The notes under the pieces: generated by a model | What the model was told of the DNA's origin: nothing | Databases searched by the model: none | Seen by the model: only the letters and a program-made list of their open reading frames with translations | From: Hydractinia symbiolongicarpus | Lineage: Eukaryota; Cnidaria; Hydrozoa; Anthoathecata; Hydractiniidae | NCBI RefSeq assembly: GCF_029227915.1 | Contig: NC_079881.1 | Location: forward strand, 29,799,501 to 29,863,500 | DNA: 64,000 nt | Direction: 5' to 3' | Shown: piece after piece, positions 24,553 through 36,325 of the stretch | How positions within the stretch are numbered: the first letter of the stretch is position 1 | How the letters are laid out: every line of letters begins with the position of its first letter | Made by a program: the position numbers and the translations under genes

Positions 24553-25312
24553 TTTTTTTGGAAATAAAACCTGATTCTGTTACCCTTTTGAAATGGTTTT
24601 TGATAGCCTTTTTGCGTAAATTTACACACTTGTTTCTCTGTTTCTTGTACGTGATTTTGTTTTCAGAAGTAGGATTTTTATTGTATTTATTTTTGAACCT
24701 AGACCTTGTATATATGGCCTTTTTTAACTCTTTTGTCATAAATGGTGCCTCGTTTCCACGCAGAGTTTTTTGCTTCTGTGGGGCATGCTTTTCTATGATA
24801 GATGTGAAAACATTGGTGAGGTTTTCATAATTCAGTTCAGGATCTTTACTATTACAAATAAAATTTGCGTTCTCAACATCACGTAAAAAGTTGGCTTCAT
24901 TAAAATTTTTGTAACTTCTGTAAATAATTTTCTTGGATGCTAAGCGTGCTAAATGAGATTTTAAAAATGTTGTTACCATTTGATGATGATCACTTAATCC
25001 TGTTTCACATGTTAGTGTGTGTTGAAAACATCTGGGTCTATTTGTAAGAATGACATCTATAGCTGTTCCGTTAGGACTAGCAAAACAACTTTTGTTTTTG
25101 ACAAGATTTTCAAGACTAAAAATATCACAGAAATTATTTAAGGTTTCGAAACCAGAATCTTTCGAGTTATGGCAATCGATATTTATATCACCCATAATTA
25201 TTATGTTTTCGACTTTAGATAGAGCTTTATTTAAAGCTATCTCTAATTCCTCAAAAAAGTTGTTTAAGTTTGAATATTGAGGTGGTCTATAAATACTGAT
25301 AACTGTCCATGT
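24533..25312 (-). pseudogene. Retrotransposon ORF2, endonuclease C-terminal half and linker
   Basis: The frame is open from the truncated 5' end of the element (about 25312) to a stop at 24533, 259 codons. It starts mid-domain with an SIYRPPQ motif (residues 6-12), then GDINID (41-46), which carries the Asp and Asn of the GDxN motif, IDVILTN (85-91) and SDHH (107-110), which carries the conserved Asp-His pair of APE-type endonucleases. A basic linker follows. The usual domain is over 200 residues, so about half is missing, including the N-terminal catalytic Asn and Glu region. The ATG at 25195 lies inside the GDIN motif and is not a real start. The frame ends through a one-base shift at the A8 run, after which the neighbouring frame continues the same protein. 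Not functional as it stands. Confidence 0.9.
24552..24559 (-). other. A8 run with apparent one-base insertion (frameshift)
   Basis: On the minus strand eight A residues separate the endonuclease-linker frame from the reverse transcriptase frame. With seven A residues the reading would pass through KKTFWETVKP, a motif typical of this junction in related elements. So either one A was gained or the run was miscounted in the assembly. Confidence 0.85.
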
Positions 25313-25314
25313 CC

Positions 25315-25318
25315 ACTC
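25315..25318. repeat. Target-site duplication or microhomology, right copy (ACTC)
   Basis: Matches 22518-22521. Satellite resumes with ACTCAGCGATTACACTGG, in exact register with the left flank. Confidence 0.55.
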
Positions 25319-25320
25319 AG

Positions 25321-27190
25321 CGATTACACTGGGCGCTGTGGTAGCGCTTCATTTAAGAATTTAGATAAATTAGTCAATCTTAACTGTGGGACCAATCCTA
25401 GCCGTTATCGCGCGCTGAAGAAATAGCGACAGTTTCAAAAACTACATTTCATTGACTTTCTAAGAGTATCAATCCGTTTAAGTGACAACGGTTGAGTCAC
25501 ATATTCGTACCAACATGTATTTCGTGATATTTTTCAGGTACTACTAGCTTCTATGGCTTTTAACAGTGAAACGATTGACTGTGGGACTTAATTGAACTGA
25601 TTATGGACTGTGACCTTATAAATGTTAAAGTGAGACAATTGGACTCAAAGAAATAACATTCTTTTTAATTTGACATGATTGCCGGAACTCAGCGATTACA
25701 CTGGGCGCTGTGGTAGCGCTTCATTTAAGAATTTAGATAAATTAGTCATTCTTTACTGTGGGACCAATCTTAGCCGTTATCGCGCGCTGAAGATTTAGCG
25801 ACAGTTTCAAAAACTACATTTCATTGACTTTTTAACAGTGTCAGTCCTTTTTAGTTACAACGCTTGGGTCACCTATTCGTACCAACATGTGTTTAGCGAT
25901 ATTTTTCCGGTACTACTAGCTTGTATGGCTTTTAACAGTGAAACGATTGACTGTGGGACTTAATTGAACTGATTATGGACTGTGACCTTATAAATGTTAA
26001 AGTGAGACAATTGGACTCCAAGAAAAAACATTCTTCCTAATTTGACATGATTGCCGAAACACAGCGAATACACTGGGCGCTGTGGTAGCACTTCATTTAA
26101 GAATTTAGATAAATAAGTCATTCTTTACTGTGGGACCAATCCTAGCCGTTATCGCGTGCTGAATAAATAGCGACAGTTTCAAAAACTACATTTCATTGGC
26201 TTTCTAACAGTATCAATCCGTTTTAGTTACAACGGTTGAGTCACATATTCCTACCAACATGTATTTCGTGCTATTTTCCGTTATTACTAGGTTGTATGGC
26301 CTTTACCAGTGAAACGATTGACTGTGGGACTTAATTGAACTGATTATGGACTGTGACCTTAAAAATGTTATAAGTGAGACAAGCGGACTCAAAGAAATAA
26401 CATTCTTTTTAATTTGACATGATTGCCGGAACTCAGCGATTACACTGGGCGCTGTGGTAGCGCTTCATTTAAGAATTTAGATAAATTAGTCATTCTTAAC
26501 TGTGGGACCAATCCCAGCCGTTATCGCGCGCTGAAGAAATAGCGACAGTTTCAAAAACTACATTTCATTGACTTTCTAAGAGTATCAATCCGTTTAAGTG
26601 ACAACGGTTGAGTCACATATTCGTACCAACATGTATTTCGTGATATTTTTCAGGTACTACTAGCTTCTATGGCTTTTAACAGTGAAACGATTGACTGTGG
26701 GACTTAATTGAACTGATTATGGACTGTGACCTTATAAATGTTAAAGTGAGACAATTGGACTCAAAGAAATAACATTCTTTTTAATTTGACATGATTGCCG
26801 GAACTCAGCGATTACACTGGGCGCTGTGGTAGCGCTTCATTTAAGAATTTAGATAAATTAGTCATTCTTTACTGTGGGACCAATCTTAGCCGTTATCGCG
26901 CGCTGAAGATTTAGCGACAGTTTCAAAAACTACATTTCATTGACTTTTTAACAGTGTCAGTCCTTTTTAGTTACAACGCTTGGGTCACCTATTCGTACCA
27001 ACATGTGTTTAGCGATATTTTTCCGGTACTACTAGCTTGTATGGCTTTTAACAGTGAAACGATTGACTGTGGGACTTAATTGAACTGATTATGGACTGTG
27101 ACCTTATAAATGTTAAAGTGAGACAATTGGACTCCAAGAAAAAACATTCTTCCTAATTTGACATGATTGCCGAAACACAGCGATTACACT
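25321..27190 (+). repeat. 1,116-bp three-monomer higher-order repeat, about 1.7 copies
   Basis: Positions 25321 to about 26075 repeat from 26437 at offset 1,116 bp. Shared markers are CCGTTTAAGTGACAACGG (25474/26590), TTTCAGGTACTACTAGCTTC and CAGTCCTTTTTAGTTACAAC. Similarity stops after CCGAAACACAGCG at about 27183. The first copy abuts the retrotransposon but does not contain it. Confidence 0.82.
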
Positions 27191-30100
27191 GAGCGCTGTG
27201 GTAGCGCTTCAATTAAAAATTAACATAAAAAAGTCATTCTTTACTGTGGGACCAATCTTAGCCGTTATCGCGCCCTGAAGAATTAGCGACAGTTTCAAAA
27301 ACTACATTTCATTGACTTTTTAACGGTGTCAGTCCATTTGAGTTACAACGGTTTGGTCACATATTCGTACCAACATGGATTTAGCGATTTTTTTTATATT
27401 ACTAGGTTGCATCGCTTTTAACAGTGAAACGATTGACTGTGGTACTAAATTGAACTGATTTTGGACTGTGATCTTGTAAATGTTATAAGTGAGACAAATG
27501 GACTTCAAGAAATATCATTCTTCTTAATTTGAAATGATTGCCGAAACTCAGCGATTGCACTGGGCGCTGTGGTAGCGCTTCAATTAAAAATTAAGATTAA
27601 AAAGTCATTTTTTACTGCGGGACCAATCCTAGCCGTTATCACGCGCTGAAGAAATAGCGACAGTTTCGAAAATTACATTTCATTGACTTTTTAACGGTGT
27701 CAATCCGTATTAGTTACAATGGTTGGGTCACCTATTCGTACCAACATGTGTTTAGCGATATTTTTCTGATATTACTAGTTTGCATCGCTTTTAACAATGA
27801 AACGATTGACTGTGGGACTTAATTGAACTAACTTTGGACTGTGACCTGATAAATGTGATAAATGAGACAATTGGACTCCAAGAAATAACATTCTTCTTAA
27901 TTTGACAGGATTTCCGGGACTCAGCGATTACACTGGGCGCTGTGGTAGCGCTTTATTTAAAAATTTATATAAATAAGTCTTTCTTCACTGTGGGACCAAT
28001 CCTAGCCGTTATCGCGCGCTGAAAAAATATCGACAGTTTCAAAAACTAAATTTCATTGACTTTATAACGGTGTCAGTCCGTTTGAGTTACAACGGTTGGG
28101 TCACATATTCGTACCAACATGTATTTAGCGATATTTTTCTGATATTACTATGTTATATCGCTTTTAACAATCAAACGATTGACTGTGGGACTTAATTTAA
28201 CAAACTTTAGACTGTGACCTAATAAATGTGATAAATGAGAAAATTGGACTCCAAGAAATAACATTCTTCTTAATTTGACGGGATTGCCGGAACTCAGCGA
28301 TTACACGGGGCGCTGCTGTAGCGCTTCATTTAAAAATTAAGATAAAAAAGTCATTCTTTACTGTGGGACCAATCCTAGCCGTTATCGCGCGCTGAAGAAT
28401 TATCGACAGTTTCAAAAACTACATTTCATTGACTTTATAACGGTGTCAGTCCGTTTGAGTTGCAACGGTTGGGTCACATATTCGTACCAACATGTATTTA
28501 GCGATATTTTTTTGATAATACTAGGTTGCATCGCTTTTAACAGTGAAACGATTGACTATGGTACTAAATTGAACTGATTTTGGACTGTGACCTTATTAAG
28601 TTATAAGTGAGACAAGTGGACTCCAAGAAATAGCATTCTTCTTAATTTGAAATGATTGTCGAAACTTAGCGATTGCACTGGGTGCTGTGGTTGCGCTTCA
28701 ATTAAAAATTAAGATAAAAAAAGTCATTTTTTACTGCGGGACCAATCCTAGTCGTTATCGCGCGCTAAAGAAATAGCGACAGTTTCAAAAACTACATTTC
28801 ATTGACTTTTTAACGGTGTCAGTCCGTTTGAGTTACAACGGTTGGGTCACCTATTCGTACCAACATGTGTTTAGCGATGTTTTTTGATATTACTAGGTTG
28901 CATCGCTTTTAACAATGAAACGATTGACTGTGGGACTTAATTGAACAAAACTTGCACTACGACCTAATAAATGTGATAAATGAGAAAATTGGACTCCAAG
29001 AAATAACATTCTCCTCAACTTGACATGATTGCCGAACCTCAGCGATTACACTGGGCGCTGTGGTAGCACTTCATTTAAGAATTTAGATAAATAAGTCATT
29101 CTTTACTGTGGGATCAATCCTAGCCGTTATCGCGCGCTGAATAAATAGCGACAGTGGTAGTAGTGCTGTGGTAGCGCTTCAATTAAAAATTAACATAAAA
29201 AAGTCATTCTTTACTGTGGGACCAATCTTAGCCGTTATCGCGCCCTGAAGAATTAGCGACAGTTTCAAAAACTACATTTCATTGGCTTTCCAACAGTATC
29301 AATCCGTTTGAGTTACAACGGTTGAGTCACATATTCGTACCAAAATGTATTTCGTGCTATTTTCCGGTATTACTAGGTTGTATGGCCTTTACCAGTGAAA
29401 CGATTGACTGTGGGATTTAATTGAACTGATTATGGACTGTGACCTTAAAAATGTTATCAGTGAGACAAGCGGACTCAAAGAAATAACATTCTTTTTAATT
29501 TGACATGATTGCCGGAACTCAGCGATTACACTGGGCGCTGTGGTAGCGCTTCATTTAAGAATTTAGATAAATTAGTCATTCTTAACTGTGGGACCAATCC
29601 TAGCCGTTATCGCGCGCTGAAGAAATAGCGACAGTTTCAAAAACTACATTTCATTGACTTTCTAAGAGTATCAATCCGTTTGAGTTACAACGGTTGAGTC
29701 ACATATTCGTACCAACATGTATTTCGTGATATTTTTCCGGTACTACTAGCTTGTATGGCTTTTAACAGTGAAACGATTGACTGTGGGACTTAATTGAACT
29801 GATTATGGACTGTGACCTTATAAATGTTAAAGTGAGACAATTGGACTCCAAAAAAAACATTCTTCCTAATTTGACATGATTGCCGAAACACAGCGATTAC
29901 ACTGGGCGCTGTGGTAGCGCTTCAATTAAGAATTAACATAAAAAAGTCATTCTTTACTGTGGGACCAATCTTAGCCGTTATCGCGCGCTGAAGATTTAGC
30001 GAGAGTTTCAAAAACTACATTTCATTGACTTTTTAACGGTGTCAGTCCTTTTTAGTTACAAAGCTTGGGTCACCTATTCGTACCAACATGTGTTTAGCGA

Positions 30101-33100
30101 TATTTTTCCGGTACTACTAGTTTGTATAGCCTTTAACAGTGAAACGATTGACTGTGGGACTTAATTGAACTGATTATGGACTGTGATCTTATAAATGTTA
30201 AAGTGAGACAATTGGACTCCAAGAAAAAACATTCTTCCTAATTTGACATGATTGCCGAAACACAGCGATTACACTGGGCGCTGTGGTAGCGCTTCAATTA
30301 AAAATTAACATAAAAAAGTCATTCTTTACTGTGGGACCAATCTTAGCCGTTATCGCGCCCTGAAGAATTAGCGACAGTTTCAAAAACTACATTTCATTGA
30401 CTTTTTAACGGTGTCAGTCCATTTGAGTTACAACGGTTGGGTCACATATTCGTACCAACATGGATTTAGCGATTTTTTTATATTACTAGGTTGGATCGCT
30501 TTTAACAGTGAAACGATTGAATGTGGTACTAAATTGAACTGATTTTGGACTGTGATCTTGTAAATGTTATAAGTGAGACAAATGGACTTCAAGAAATATC
30601 ATTCTTCTTAATTTGAAGTGATTGCCGAAACTCAGCGATTGCACTGGGCGCTGTGGTAGCGCTTCAATTAAAAATTAAGATTAAAAAGTCATTTTTTACT
30701 GCGGGACCAATCCTAGCCGTTATCACGCGCTGAAGAAATAGCGACAGTTTCGAAAATTACATTTCATTGACTTTCTAACGGTGTCAGTCCGTTTGAGTTA
30801 CAACGGTTGGGTCACATATTCGTACCAACATGTATTTAGCGATATTTTTCTGATATTACTATGTTGCATCGCTTTTAACAATAAAACGATTGACTGTGGG
30901 ACTTAATTGAACTAACTTTAGACTGTGACCTGATAAATGTGATAAATAAGACAACTGGACTCCAAGAAATAATATTCTTCTTAATTTGACGGGATTTCCG
31001 GAACTCAGCGATTACACTGGGCGCTGTGGTAGCGCTTTATTTAAACATTTATATAAATAAGTCATTCTTCACTGTGGGACCAATCTTAGCCGTTATCGCG
31101 CCCTGAAGAATTAGCGACAGTTTCAAAAACTACATTTCATTGACTTTTTAACGGTGTCAGTCCATTTGAGTTACAACGGTTGGGTCACATATTCGTACCA
31201 ACATGGATTTAGCGATTTTTTTATATTACTAGGTTGGATCGCTTTTAACAGTGAAACGATTGACTGTGGGACTTAATTGAACTAACTTTGGACTGTGACC
31301 TGATAAATGTGATAAATGAGACAATTGGACTCCAAGAAAAAACATTCTTCTTAATTTCACGGGATTTCCGGAACTCAGTGATTACACTGGGCGCTGTGGT
31401 AGCGCTTTATTTAAACATTTATATAAATAAGTCATTCTTCACTGTGGGACCAATCTTAGCCGTTATCGCGCGCTGAAGAAATATCGACAGTTTCAAAAAC
31501 TAAATTTTATTGACTTTCTAACGGTGTCAGTCCGTTTAAGTTACAACGGTTGGGTCACATATTCGTACCAACATGTATTTAGCGATATTTTTCTGATATT
31601 ACTATGTTGCATCGCTTTTAACAATAAAACGATTGACTGTGGGACTTAATTGAACTAACTTTAGACTGTGACCTGATAAATGTGATAAATAAGACAACTG
31701 GACTCCAAGAAATAATATTCTTCTTAATTTGACGGAATTGCCGGATCTCAGCGATTACACGGGGCGTTGTGGTAGCGCTTCATTTAAAAATTTAGATAAA
31801 TAAGTCATTCTTTACTGTAGGACCAATCCTATCCGTTATCGCGCGCTGAAGAAATAGCGACAGTTTCAAACTCTACATTTCATTGACTTTCTAACGGTGT
31901 CAGTTCGTTTGAGATCCAACGGTTGGGTCACATACTCGTACCAACATGTATTTAGCGATATTTTTCTGATATTACTAGGTTGCATCGCTTTTAACTATGA
32001 AACGATTGACTGTGGGACTTAATTGAACTGATTATGGACTGTGACCTTAAAAATGTTATAAGTGAGACAAGCGGACTCAAAGAAATAACATTCTTTTTAA
32101 TTTGACATGATTGCCGGAACTCAGCGATTACACTGGGCGCTGTGGTAGCGCTTCATTTAAGAATTTAGATAAATTAGTCATTCTTTACTGTGGGACCAAT
32201 CTTAGCCGTTATTGCGCGCTGAAGATTTAGCGACAGTTTCTAAAACTACATTTCATTGACTTTTTAACGGTGTCAGTCCTTTTTAGTTACAACGCTTGGG
32301 TCACCTATTCGTACCAACATGTGTTTAGCGATATTTTTCCGGTACTACTAGTTTGTATGGCTTTTAACAGTGAAACGATTGACTGTGGGACTTAATTGAA
32401 CTGATTATGGACTGTGATCTTATAAATGTTAAAGTGAGACAATTGGACTCCAAAAAAAAAAACATTCTTCCTAATTTGACATGATTGCCGAAACACAGCG
32501 ATTACACTGGGCGCTGTGGTAGCGCTTCAATTAAAAATTACCATAAAAAAGTCATTTTTTACTGTGGGACCAATCTTAGCCGTTATCGCGCGCTGAAGAT
32601 TTAGCGACAGTTTCAGAAACTACATTTCATTGACTTTTTAACGGTGTCAGTCCTTTTTAGTTACAACGCTTGGGTCACCTATTCGTACCAACATGTGTTT
32701 AGCGATATTTTTCCGGTACTACTAGCTTGTATGGCTTTTAACAGTGAAACGATTGACTGTGGGACTTAATTGAACTGATTATGGACTGTGACCTTATAAA
32801 TGGTAAAGTGAGACAATTGGACTCCAAGAAAAAACATTCTTCCTAATTTGATATGATTGCCGAAACACAGCGATTACACTGGGCTCTGTGGTTGCGCTTC
32901 AATTAAAAATTAACATAAAAATGTCATTCTTTACTGTGGGACCAATCTTAGCCGTTATCGCGCCCTGAAGAATTAGCGACAGTTTCAAAAACTACATTTC
33001 ATTGACTTTTTAACGGTGTCAGTCCATTTGAGTTACAACGGTTGGGTCACATATTCGTACCAACATGGATTTAGCGATTTTTTTTATATTACTAGGTTGC

Positions 33101-33230
33101 ATCGCTTTTAACAGTGAAACAATTGACTGTGGTACTAAATTGAACTGATTTTGGACTGTGATCTTGTAAATGTTATAAGTGAGACAAATGGACTTCAAGA
33201 AATATCATTCTTCTTAATTTGACGGGATTT
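27191..33230 (+). repeat. Rearranged zone of mixed monomer types
   Basis: About 16 monomers in irregular order, including a group with TTAACATAAAAAAG and CGCGCCCTGAAG at about 27219, 29189, 30304 and 32909. Within it, 27120-27690 matches 30205-30775 at offset 3,085, and 30335-30519 matches 31078-31262 at offset 743, sharing the rare TAGGTTGGATCGC at 30488 and 31231. The non-integral 3,085-bp offset arises because the region contains the abnormal junction near 29155. Confidence 0.75.
29146..29167 (+). other. Non-homologous junction inside the satellite array
   Basis: GCGACAG is followed by TGGTAGTAG and then TGCTGTGGTAGCGC, so the end of the CpG-block region of one monomer is joined back to the hairpin region of another subtype. 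The marker spacing here is 480 bp (28922 to 29402) instead of 373, so about 107 bp is present twice in different subtypes. TGGTAG appears on both sides of the join. Confidence 0.85.
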
Positions 33231-33344
33231 CCGGAACTCAGCGATTACACTGAGCGCTGTGGTAGCGCTTTATTTAAAAATTTACTTAAATAAGTCATTC
33301 TTCACTGTGGTACCAATCCTAGCCGTTATCGCGCGCTGAAGAAA

Positions 33345-36325
33345 TAGCGACAGTTTCAAAAACTACATTTCATTGACTTTCTAACAGTGTTAGTCCGTTT
33401 GCGTTACAACGGTCGGGTCACATATTCGTACCAACATGTATTTAGCGATATTTTTCTGATATTACTAGGTTGCATCGCTTTTAACTATGAAACGATTGAC
33501 TGTGGGACTTAATTGAACTAACTTTGAACTGTGACCTAATAGATGTGATAAATGAGAAATTTGGACTCCAAGAAATAACATTCTTCTCAATTTGACATGA
33601 TTGCCGGAACTCAGCAATTACACTGGGCGGTGTGGTAGCGCTTCATTTAAAAATTTAGATTAATAAGTCATTTTTTACTGTGGGACCAATCCTAGCCGTT
33701 ATCGCGCGCTGAAGAAATAGCGACAGTTTCAAAAACTACATTTCATTGAATTTCTAACGGTGTCAGTCCGTTTGAGTTACAATGGTTGGGTCACATATTC
33801 GTACCAACATGTATTTAGCGATATTTTTCTGATATTACTAGGTTGCATCGCTTTTAACAATGAAACGATTGACTGTGGGACTTAATTGAACAAACTTTGG
33901 ACTGTGACCTAATAAATGTGATAAATGAGAAAATTGGACTCCAAGAAATAACATTCTTCTCAATTTGACATGATTGCCGGAACTCAGCGATTACACTGGG
34001 CGCTGTGGTAGCACTTCATTTAAAAATTTAGATTAATAAGTCATTTTTTACTGTGGGACCAATCCTAGCCGTTATCGCGCGCTGAAGGAATAGCGACAGT
34101 TTCAAAAACTACATTTCATTGACTTTCTAACGGTGTCAGTCCGTTTGAGTTACAACGGTTGGGTCACATATTCGTACCAACATGTATTTAGCGATATTTT
34201 TCTGATATTACTAGGTTGCATCGCTTTTAACAATGAAACGATTGACTGTCGGACTTAATTGAACAAACTTTGGACTGTGACCTAATAAATGTGATAAATG
34301 AGAAAATTGGACTCCAAGATATAACATTCTTCTCAATTTGACATGATTGCCGGAACTCACCGATTACACTGGGTGCTGTGGTGGCGCTTTATTTAAAAAT
34401 TTAGATAAATAAGTCATTCTATACTGTCTGACCAATCCTATCTGTTATCGCACGCTGAAGAAATAACGACAGTTTCAAAAACTACATTTCATTGACTTTC
34501 TAACGGTGTCAGTCCGTTTGTGTTACAACGGTCGTGTCACATATTCGTACCAACATGTATTTAGCGATATTTTTCTGATATTACTAGGTTGCATCGCTTT
34601 TAACTATGAAACGATTGACTGTGGGACTTAATTGAACTAACTTTGAACTGTGACCTAATAGATGTGATAAATGAGAAATTTGGACTCCAAGAAATAACAT
34701 TCTTCTCAATTTGACATGATTGCCGGAACTCAGCAATTACACTGGGCGGTGTGGTAGCGCTTCATTTAAAAATTTAGATTAATAAGTCATTTTTTACTGT
34801 GGGACCAATCCTAGCCGTTATCGCGCGCTGAAGAAATAGCGACAGTTTCAAAAACTACATTTCATTGACTTTCTAACGGTGTCAGTCCGTTTGAGTTACA
34901 ATGGTTGGGTCACATATTCGTACCAACATGTATTTAGCGATATTTTTCTGATATTACTAGGTTGCTTCGCTTTTAACAATGAAACGATTGACTGTGGGAC
35001 TTAATTGAACAAACTTTGGACTGTGACCTAATAAATGTGATAAATGAGAAAATTGGACTCCAAGAAATAACATTCTTCTCAATTTGACATGATTGCCGGA
35101 ACTCAGCGATTACACTGGGCGCTGTGGTAGCACTTCATTTAAAAATTTAGATTAATAAGTCATTTTTTACTGTGGGACCAATCCTAGCCGTTATCGCGCG
35201 CTGAAGAAATAGCGACAGTTTCAAAAACTACATTTCATTGACTTTCTAACGGTGTCAGTCCGTTTGAGTTACAACGGTTGGGTCACATATTCGTACCAAC
35301 ATGTATTTAGCGATATTTTTCTGATATTACTAGGTTGCATCGCTTTTAACAATGAAACGATTGACTGTCGGACTTAATTGAACAAACTTTGGACTGTGAC
35401 CTAATAAATGTGATAAATGAGAAAATTGGACTCCAAGATATAACATTCTTCTCAATTTGACATGATTGCCGGAACTCACCGATTACACTGGGTGCTGTGG
35501 TGGCGCTTTATTTAAAAATTTAGATAAATAAGTCATTCTATACTGTCTGACCAATCCTATCTGTTATCGCACGCTGAAGAAATAGCGACAGTTTCAAAAA
35601 CTACATTTCATTGACTTTCTAACGGTGTCAGTCCGTTTGCGTTACAACGGTCGGGTCACATATTCGTACCAACATGTATTTAGCGATATTTTTCTGATAT
35701 TACTAGGTTGCATCGCTTTTAACTATGAAACGATTGACTGTTGGACTTAATTGAAATAACTTTGAACTGTGACCTAATAGATGTGATAAATGAGAAATTT
35801 GGACTCCAAGAAATAACATTCTTTTCAATTTGACATGATTGCCGGAACTCAGCAATTACACTGGGCGGTGTGGTAGCGCTTCATTTAAAAATTTAGATTA
35901 TAAAGTCATTTTTTACTGTGGGACCAATCCTAGCCGTTATCGGGCGCTGAAGAAATAGCGACAGTTTCAAAAACTACATTTCATTGACTTTCTAACGGTG
36001 TCAGTCCGTTTGAGTTACAATGGTTGGGTCACATATTCGTACCAACATGTATTTAGCGATATTTTTCTGATATTACTAGGTTGCATCGCTTTTAACAATG
36101 AAACGATTGACTGTGGGACTTAATTGAACAAACTTTGGACTGTGACCTAATAAATGTGATAAATGAGAAAATTGAACTCCAAGAAATAACATTCTTCTCA
36201 ATTTGACATGATTGCCGGAACTCAGCGATTACACTGGGCGCTGTGGTAGCACTTCATTTGAAAATTTAGATTATATAGTCATTTTTTACTGTGGGACCAA
36301 TCCTAGCCATTATCGCGCGCTGAAG
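33345..36325 (+). repeat. 1,119-bp three-monomer higher-order repeat, nearly three copies
   Basis: A trimer repeated in tandem. The rare CCGTTTGCGTTACAACGGTC (GTGTTAC in the middle copy) lies at 33401, 34520 and 35639, exactly 1,119 bp apart. The variants CACTGGGCGGTGTGG and TTTAGATTAATAAG also recur in register. The third copy ends near 36325, where CGACTGTTTCG replaces CGACAGTTTCA. Confidence 0.88.

Larger units (their letters stand above)
22522..25314 (-). mobile_element. 5'-truncated non-LTR retrotransposon, Jockey/CR1 group
   Basis: This is the only non-satellite DNA in the window. On the minus strand it reads: C-terminal half of an apurinic-type endonuclease, linker, reverse transcriptase, a C-x-C-x2-C tail, a 3' untranslated region of about 150 bp and an A-rich tail. 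The 5' end is cut inside the endonuclease domain, as is usual for target-primed reverse transcription that stops early. Both ends abut satellite DNA, and the flanks share only ACTC (22518-22521 and 25315-25318). Removing element plus one ACTC leaves a monomer of exactly 373 bp. No first open reading frame or 5' untranslated region remains. Assignment to the Jockey/CR1 group rests on motif resemblance; the exact clade is unresolved. Confidence 0.93.

Noticed and set aside
22751-25280. Plus-strand open frames within the retrotransposon (22751-23017, 23775-23963, 24077-24313, 24558-24830, 25050-25280)
   Set aside because: All lie antisense to the endonuclease and reverse transcriptase coding sequence and have no recognisable domain.
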